In this document: positions 59,415 through 64,000 of the stretch, piece by piece
Layout of the letters: each line of letters opens with the position of its first letter
Numbering within the stretch: the first letter of the stretch is position 1
Assembly: GCF_023155095.1 (NCBI RefSeq)
Contig: NZ_JAKNDA010000003.1
Location: forward strand, 248,001-312,000
From: Idiomarina aminovorans
GTDB lineage: Bacteria > Pseudomonadota > Gammaproteobacteria > Enterobacterales > Alteromonadaceae
Direction: 5' to 3'
DNA length: 64,000 nt
The notes under the pieces: model-generated
Told to the model about the DNA's origin: nothing
What the model saw: the letters and a program-made list of their open reading frames with translations, nothing else
Databases searched by the model: none
Program-made: the position numbers and the translations under genes

Positions 59415-61598
59415 ATGGAAATCAATGTAAACTTTCTCGACAACATGCGCCTTGAGGCAAAATTCGACGACTTTACGGTCATTTCGGATCAGCCCATTCG
59501 ATACAAAGGCGATGGTTCCGCCCCCGGTCCTTTTGACTATTTCCTTGCGTCATCCGTAATGTGCGCCGCACATTTTATCCGTTTGTACTGCGATACCCGC
59601 AATATTCCAACTGAAAACATTCGCATATCGCAAAATAACGTTATCGACCCGGAAGACCGCTACAAGCAGCTGTTCAAAATTCAGATTGAGTTGCCGGCGG
59701 ATATTTCCGAAAAAGACCACAAAGGCATTATTCGGGCGGCTGAGCGCTGTGCGGTAAAACGCGTAATAGAAAATGACCTTGAGTTTGACGTGGAAGCGGT
59801 TGAAAGCATTACTCAGGACGCACAGGCGTTACTGACCATACGCCCCGACAGCGACAGCCGAACTTATATTGAAGGTAAAGACTTACCGCTGGAGCAAACC
59901 ATTGCCAACATGACCACCATACTGGCGGATTTGGGCATGAAAATTGAGATATCCTCATGGCGCAACATTGTGCCACATGTGTGGTCATTACACATTCGCG
60001 ATGCCGCTTCTCCCATGTGCTTCACCAACGGTAAGGGCGCGAACAAAGAAAGTGCCTTGTGCTCCGCACTGGGCGAGTTTATAGAACGCCTAAGCTGCAA
60101 CTTCTTTTATAACGACCAGTACTTTGGTGAAGACATTGCCAACGCCGACTTCGTACATTACCCCAATGAGAAATGGTTTAAGCCAGGGCCTAATGACGAG
60201 TTACCTGAAGCGATCCTCGACGAATACTGTCTCGAGTTTTATGACCCCGAAGGCGAGCTTCGTGGTTCACATTTAATTGATACCAACTCGGGTCGCGCCG
60301 ATCGTGGCATCGTTTCGCTGCCGTTCACGCGTCATTCCGACGGTGAAACGATCTATTTCCCGTCGAACTTAATTGAGAACCTGTATTTAAGTAACGGCAT
60401 GAGTGCGGGCAACACTCTGCCGGAAGCCCAGGTTCAGTGTTTATCCGAAATTTTTGAGCGCGCGGTTAAAAAGCAAATTATTGAAGATGAAATAGCCCTG
60501 CCAGACGTACCGCAGGAAGTCCTTAATAAGTACCCCAATATTTTGGAAGGCATTAACGCTCTGGAAGAACAAGGCTACCCGGTGTTAGTTAAAGACGCCT
60601 CGCTGGGTGGTCAGGTCCCGGTGGCCTGTGTGACCTTAATGAACCCGCGCACCGGTGGTGTGTTTGCTTCATTTGGCGCGCACCCCAGTTTTGAAGTGGC
60701 ACTGGAGCGCAGCCTGACCGAGTTATTACAAGGCCGCAGTTTTGAAGGTTTGAACGACTTACCGGCTCCGACCTTTAATTCCATGGCGGTGACTGAGCCC
60801 AACAACTTTGTTGAACACTTTATTGACTCATCGGGCGTGGTTTCCTGGCGCTTTTTCAGTGCCAAATCAGACATTGAGTTCGTTGAATGGGATTTCAGTG
60901 GCTCTAATCAGGAGGAAGCCGACACGCTGTTTGCTATTTTACAGGACATGGGCAAAGAAGCTTATGTAGCCGTGCACGAGGACCTGGGCGCGCCGGTTTG
61001 CCGTATTCTGGTACCGGGCTATTCAGAAGTTTACCCGGTGGAAGATCTTATTTGGGACAATACCAACATTGCCCTGCAGTACCGCGAAGATATTCTTAAT
61101 TTGCACCGCTTAACCGACAAACAACTGGAAGATTTGGTCGAGCGCCTGGAAGACAGCCAGCTCGATAACTACATGGACGTTATTACCCTGATTGGTATTG
61201 AGTTTGACGAAAATACTGTATGGGGACAACTCACCATTCTTGAGCTGAAGCTGCTCATTTATCTGGCACTGCAACGCCACGACGACGCCTTCGAGTACGT
61301 AGAAATGTTCCTGCAATTTAACGACAACACCGTAGAGCGCACCTTGTTTTATCGTGCCGTAGAAGCGGTACTGGAAATTGCGCAAGACGATGAGCTGGAA
61401 CTGGAAGACTACCGCTATAACCTCTGCCGTATGTACGGAGAAGACACCATTGAGGCGGTTATTGGTTCAGTTAACGGTACCACCCGCTTTTATGGTTTAA
61501 CGCCAACCAACATGCAGCTGGAGGGTCTGGACCGGCATTTACGCTTAATAGAAAGCTACAAAAAACTGCATGCGGCACGCGCTGGGAGCCAAAGCTAA
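59415..61598 (+). CDS. OsmC-YcaO fusion protein
   Basis: A 727-residue cytoplasmic fusion. Residues 1-135 are an OsmC-type thiol-peroxidase domain with both expected cysteines (SSVMCAAHFIRLY and AAERCAVKRVIE). Residues about 160-575 match YcaO of E. coli (ISSWRNIVPHVWSLHIRD, CFTNGKGANKESALCSALGE, PEAQVQCLSEIFERAVKKQI, GAHPSFEVALERSLTELLQG), an ATP-dependent fold that phosphorylates amide backbones in peptide cyclisation or thioamidation. The C-terminal 150 residues are a helical TPR-like tail as in E. coli YcaO. No cyclodehydratase partner or precursor peptide is visible nearby. E. coli YcaO is tied to RimO-dependent S12 methylthiolation, so a similar role coupled to peroxide or thiol chemistry is possible. 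Confidence 0.85.
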   Translation: MEINVNFLDNMRLEAKFDDFTVISDQPIRYKGDGSAPGPFDYFLASSVMCAAHFIRLYCDTRNIPTENIRISQNNVIDPEDRYKQLFKIQIELPADISEKDHKGIIRAAERCAVKRVIENDLEFDVEAVESITQDAQALLTIRPDSDSRTYIEGKDLPLEQTIANMTTILADLGMKIEISSWRNIVPHVWSLHIRDAASPMCFTNGKGANKESALCSALGEFIERLSCNFFYNDQYFGEDIANADFVHYPNEKWFKPGPNDELPEAILDEYCLEFYDPEGELRGSHLIDTNSGRADRGIVSLPFTRHSDGETIYFPSNLIENLYLSNGMSAGNTLPEAQVQCLSEIFERAVKKQIIEDEIALPDVPQEVLNKYPNILEGINALEEQGYPVLVKDASLGGQVPVACVTLMNPRTGGVFASFGAHPSFEVALERSLTELLQGRSFEGLNDLPAPTFNSMAVTEPNNFVEHFIDSSGVVSWRFFSAKSDIEFVEWDFSGSNQEEADTLFAILQDMGKEAYVAVHEDLGAPVCRILVPGYSEVYPVEDLIWDNTNIALQYREDILNLHRLTDKQLEDLVERLEDSQLDNYMDVITLIGIEFDENTVWGQLTILELKLLIYLALQRHDDAFEYVEMFLQFNDNTVERTLFYRAVEAVLEIAQDDELELEDYRYNLCRMYGEDTIEAVIGSVNGTTRFYGLTPTNMQLEGLDRHLRLIESYKKLHAARAGSQS

Positions 61599-61606
61599 AA
61601 ACTTAC

Positions 61607-62557
61607 TTAAAAATTCAGCCCCACAAACGCACCGCGGTTGCGCTTAGCCACAGCCTGCATAAAGGCAGCGAAGGTTTCCGCGTTGCCTTGTCGACGGCTA
61701 AAGCCTATGCCATGAATACGCATTACCGGCTTACCATCGGCGCCCTGGTTCTGGCTGGTTATCTGCCGCACCGTGGCATCCAGATTATTTACCCGGTAAT
61801 CATCACCAAAGACATAAATGCTGGTTGTACCCTTGGTTTTTTTATAAAGCTTAATGGCCTTCAAAATACCCAGCTCAGGTGCACTTTTGCCGCCGGTAAA
61901 GTTCGGCATTTGTTTTATCGCCGTTTGCCGGAAGCTTTTGGTGTCCGGTAACCAGTCTCCGGCCTTGCTGGTGAACATAAAGTCACCGTCGGCGGCCATA
62001 ATCTGAAAGCCCTTCATTTTCGGGTGGCTTTCTATAATGTCGTTAACCACGTTAATCACTGAGTTCCAGCCACGTCCACCGGACATTGAACCCGAGTTAT
62101 CAATAACAAAAACCACATACTCAGCGTCGGTTGGAATACCGCCTACGTCATCGTCCGGTGTGTCAGTGCTGTTCGGCGTGTTGAGCATGGCTGTTGCTTG
62201 TCTTATTTCAGCTCTCAACGAAGAGGCTTTACCCTGCAATTGCTGCAACGTTTTTTGCGCCCGCGGAATGGAGCTTTCTAAATTCTTTTCCTGCTCAGTG
62301 ACTGATGCGGTTTTTTGTTTGGCGGCGGACAGCTCATCCTGTTTGTCCGACAACGCCCCTTTTAATTCCTCCACCGACTCCTGAGCCTGCAACACTTCTG
62401 CCACCAAGGTACTGAGGTTAGCCGGTCCGCGCTCGGTGTCTTCGGTACCATTTTTAGCTAACAACACCAGCATTATAACCGCACCAAAGGCACAGGAAAT
62501 AATATCCAGAAACGAGAGGTTAAAAACCTCAATTGGCGCACGCTGAATTTTTCTCAT
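61607..62557 (-). CDS. Membrane-anchored VWA protein with ExbD-like N terminus
   Basis: A 316-residue protein with a short basic N terminus, one membrane helix (about 13-34) reading FNLSFLDIISCAFGAVIMLV, in which Asp18 sits where ExbD/TolR/MotB proteins carry their proton-binding aspartate, a coiled coil (about 45-125) and a von Willebrand A domain (from about 145) with MIDAS residues DNSGSMS beginning at Asp153. The OmpA-type or ExbD periplasmic domain is absent. I chose the ATG at 62557 (TAATG overlap with the upstream stop, GGAG eight bases ahead) over a GTG three codons earlier. It is paralogous to the preceding gene, with which it shares an operon headed by a TolQ-like channel. Confidence 0.8.
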   Translation of the reverse strand: MRKIQRAPIEVFNLSFLDIISCAFGAVIMLVLLAKNGTEDTERGPANLSTLVAEVLQAQESVEELKGALSDKQDELSAAKQKTASVTEQEKNLESSIPRAQKTLQQLQGKASSLRAEIRQATAMLNTPNSTDTPDDDVGGIPTDAEYVVFVIDNSGSMSGGRGWNSVINVVNDIIESHPKMKGFQIMAADGDFMFTSKAGDWLPDTKSFRQTAIKQMPNFTGGKSAPELGILKAIKLYKKTKGTTSIYVFGDDYRVNNLDATVRQITSQNQGADGKPVMRIHGIGFSRRQGNAETFAAFMQAVAKRNRGAFVGLNF

Positions 62558-63615
62558 TATGGCCACTCCGGAGCGGGTGATAAGAACGTACCGCCACTAA
62601 CCCGCGACCAGTTCCAGTAAAGCGGAGACGCGTAAGGGTCCCCTTCTATCGGCAATAGAATAATATTATACCGAACGCCGCTAGGGGCTCGTTTTACCGT
62701 TTCGACCATCAATGCCTGACGACAGTCTGAGGAAATGGACTTTTTCGTCGAAATAAAATTACGACACGACAGCGGCAGCCCGTCACCCAGAGTTGGCAGG
62801 CCGTCCGTTACAATATAGACGTCGGTAATATCCGGGTTCGTCTCAAATAACGTACTAATGCCCAGCTGAAGGTTGGTTCCGCCCTCTGGCACAACCGCGC
62901 CTAAGTCCTTCACAATAGAATTCATAGAGCCGCTGACTGACGCCGTACTCACATTACGCATGCCCAGCCGTTCGGCTGTATCGGAAAAGGTCACGACGCT
63001 CACTTTTGAGCTTTGTGGAAGCCTTGCCAGTAACCACTGCGCCACCCGCCGGGTTCTTATCCATTTAGCAGTCGACACTTTATCGCTGTCGCTTAACGCC
63101 AGCTTACTCAGCACATCAATTAAGTTGTCACCCATCATGGATGCACTTTTATCGACCAGAATACCTATCTGGTCACCCTCCACTTTCATGCCGGTAATAA
63201 AGTTCTGCTCACCAGTGCCCGAAAGCTCAACATTGGCAGACTTTTCGACTTCTTTAGAAAGCGCCGCTAACTGGTTTTCCAGGTCAGCGACAACCGCTAA
63301 CTGAGTCGACAAGTCCTGTAATGCTTTGGTTTGATCCTGGGTGGTGTCATCTTTCGCTTTTTCGGACTCTTCCTGTTTAGCTGACTCCATGGCTATTTTT
63401 TCATTTATTTCATCAATCGACTTTTTCAGGCGCTGTTGCGTATCCATAGCTGCCGCCAGCTCTTGTTCCAGCTTTTCTTTTTCTTCTGAGGGCTCGGGCG
63501 TAAAGGCTTTAAAATCTACCAGGATAAAAATAAGAATAACGGCGCCCAGCCCGCATGCCATCACATCCAGAAAAGAGAGATTAAAGCCGTCGCCCGCCTG
63601 ACGAGTGCGTCGCAT
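62557..63615 (-). CDS. Membrane-anchored VWA protein, first paralogue
   Basis: A 352-residue protein with the same layout as its downstream paralogue: FNLSFLDVMACGLGAVILIF as the membrane helix (about 11-33, Asp17 in the ExbD-type position), a highly charged coiled coil (about 45-125), then a VWA domain with DKSASM from Asp155. Later VWA features are VSVVTFSDTAERLGM, EGGTNLQLGIS and VYIVTDGLPTLGDG, giving the usual MIDAS threonine and aspartate. It follows the TolQ/ExbB-like gene by 13 bases and overlaps the next gene by one base. The three look like a two-component energised complex whose periplasmic output domain is VWA. Function is unknown. Confidence 0.82.
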   Translation of the reverse strand: MRRTRQAGDGFNLSFLDVMACGLGAVILIFILVDFKAFTPEPSEEKEKLEQELAAAMDTQQRLKKSIDEINEKIAMESAKQEESEKAKDDTTQDQTKALQDLSTQLAVVADLENQLAALSKEVEKSANVELSGTGEQNFITGMKVEGDQIGILVDKSASMMGDNLIDVLSKLALSDSDKVSTAKWIRTRRVAQWLLARLPQSSKVSVVTFSDTAERLGMRNVSTASVSGSMNSIVKDLGAVVPEGGTNLQLGISTLFETNPDITDVYIVTDGLPTLGDGLPLSCRNFISTKKSISSDCRQALMVETVKRAPSGVRYNIILLPIEGDPYASPLYWNWSRVSGGTFLSPAPEWP

Positions 63616-63628
63616 TTGAGTTGCTCAG

Positions 63629-64000
63629 TTAGCCGTGTAAATGAGATAAAAGGTGCTTTTCGCAAGACTCCTGCGTGCGGATCACCATCTTGTCCTGGCG
63701 GCTGTTCAACAGATGCATAAACAACATTAGCAGCAATGAAATAAACAAAGCCACCAGAGTTGAGTTAAACGCCACACCCAGAGATGCGGTCATACCGGCA
63801 ATGTCGCCGTCCAGCGCTTTGTCAGCCTGCGCCAGCGCGGCGCCAATACCACGAACCGTACCCACGAAACCAATAGAAGGAATGGCCCAGATAATGTAGC
63901 GGATCATGTTGTTGCCGCTTTCTAACTGAATGGCAATATTGTCCACCGACGACTCGATAGTGTCAGCCGCGTGCTGAACATTTTTGGTATTCTTGAAGCG
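63629..64000 (-). CDS. MotA/TolQ/ExbB-family proton channel protein, C-terminal part
   Basis: Inner-membrane ion-channel subunit that uses proton flow to drive a partner protein. The frame is open to the window edge, so the N terminus and any further genes of the operon lie outside. The visible 123 codons contain the ExbB/TolQ core: NNMIRYIIWAIPSIGFVGTVRGIGAALAQAD, then GMTASLGVAFNSTLVALFISLLLMLFMHLL with the conserved threonine and polar pore residues, and a short basic tail. It is followed by two paralogous VWA proteins with ExbD-like helices, which would be its partners. A normal ExbD/TolR gene is absent from the window. Confidence 0.88.
   Translation of the reverse strand, partial: RFKNTKNVQHAADTIESSVDNIAIQLESGNNMIRYIIWAIPSIGFVGTVRGIGAALAQADKALDGDIAGMTASLGVAFNSTLVALFISLLLMLFMHLLNSRQDKMVIRTQESCEKHLLSHLHG

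Noticed and set aside
59415-64000. Reading the OsmC-YcaO and TolQ-VWA genes as one Zorya-like defence island
   Set aside because: The genes are convergent, with no ZorC/ZorD helicase or nuclease in the window, and housekeeping-type neighbours. The link is not supported.

Overview
The window is chromosomal DNA of a gammaproteobacterium, most likely an Alteromonadales member close to Idiomarina. This rests on the ispA-dxs and ribH-nusB-thiL-pgpA housekeeping blocks, the yajC-secD-secF order, two large TonB-dependent receptors, a CrbS/CrbR-like two-component pair, an OsmC-YcaO fusion and a short hairpin-rich repeat of a kind I associate with that order. The genus is an inference; no rRNA or other taxonomic marker is present. 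Genes are tightly packed. No intergenic stretch exceeds 300 bp, and the longest (about 280 bp) is almost entirely the repeat. I saw no tRNA, rRNA, transposase, integrase or CRISPR array.

Layout. 1-4.7 kb: isoprenoid genes (partial ispA, dxs) converge on ribH-nusB-thiL-pgpA. 4.7-7.7 kb: DUF3014 protein, PlsC-like acyltransferase and an exported GNAT-like protein in one tight operon, preceded by yaaA. 7.7-10.9 kb: yajC-secD-secF. 11-12.6 kb: an AAA+ Fis-type regulator lacking the sigma-54 contact motif. 12.7-24 kb: TRIC-type channel, transporter-histidine kinase hybrid and its LuxR-type partner, a TonB receptor, and a divergent operon of GntP-type permease, acyl-CoA ligase and an exported MetX-like hydrolase; this looks like a carboxylic-acid uptake and activation locus. 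24-28.5 kb: paired TIGR03545/TIGR03546 proteins, a periplasmic glycerophosphodiesterase and a cysteine-synthase-like enzyme. 28.5-31.5 kb: glnK-amtB behind a sigma-54-like promoter and an NtrC-like site, then cfa. 31.5-39.4 kb: the MITE-like repeat, AI-2E-family protein, two cyclic-di-GMP-type proteins (the first degenerate), ChaC and an unrecognised 639-residue membrane protein.

39.4-51.1 kb is a coherent sulfide/persulfide block: TauE-type exporter, 1-Cys peroxiredoxin, two divergent persulfide-dioxygenase-like hydrolases, a DUF442-sulfide:quinone oxidoreductase fusion, then cydD-cydC, a short-Q-loop cytochrome bd oxidase (cydA-cydB) and a DUF3365 haem protein. It plausibly oxidises sulfide into the quinone pool and supplies an oxidase that sulfide does not poison. 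51.3-53.3 kb: DUF962 protein, MscS channel, small lipoprotein.

53.3-57.8 kb looks phosphate-regulated: a Tat-exported PhoD phosphatase and a TonB receptor face each other, and each is preceded by PhoB-box-like repeats the same distance from a -10-like hexamer. 57.8-64 kb: DUF945 protein, OsmC-YcaO fusion, and a TolQ/ExbB-like channel (cut by the window end) with two paralogous ExbD-like membrane proteins that carry von Willebrand A domains. This last group is the best candidate for an undescribed system.
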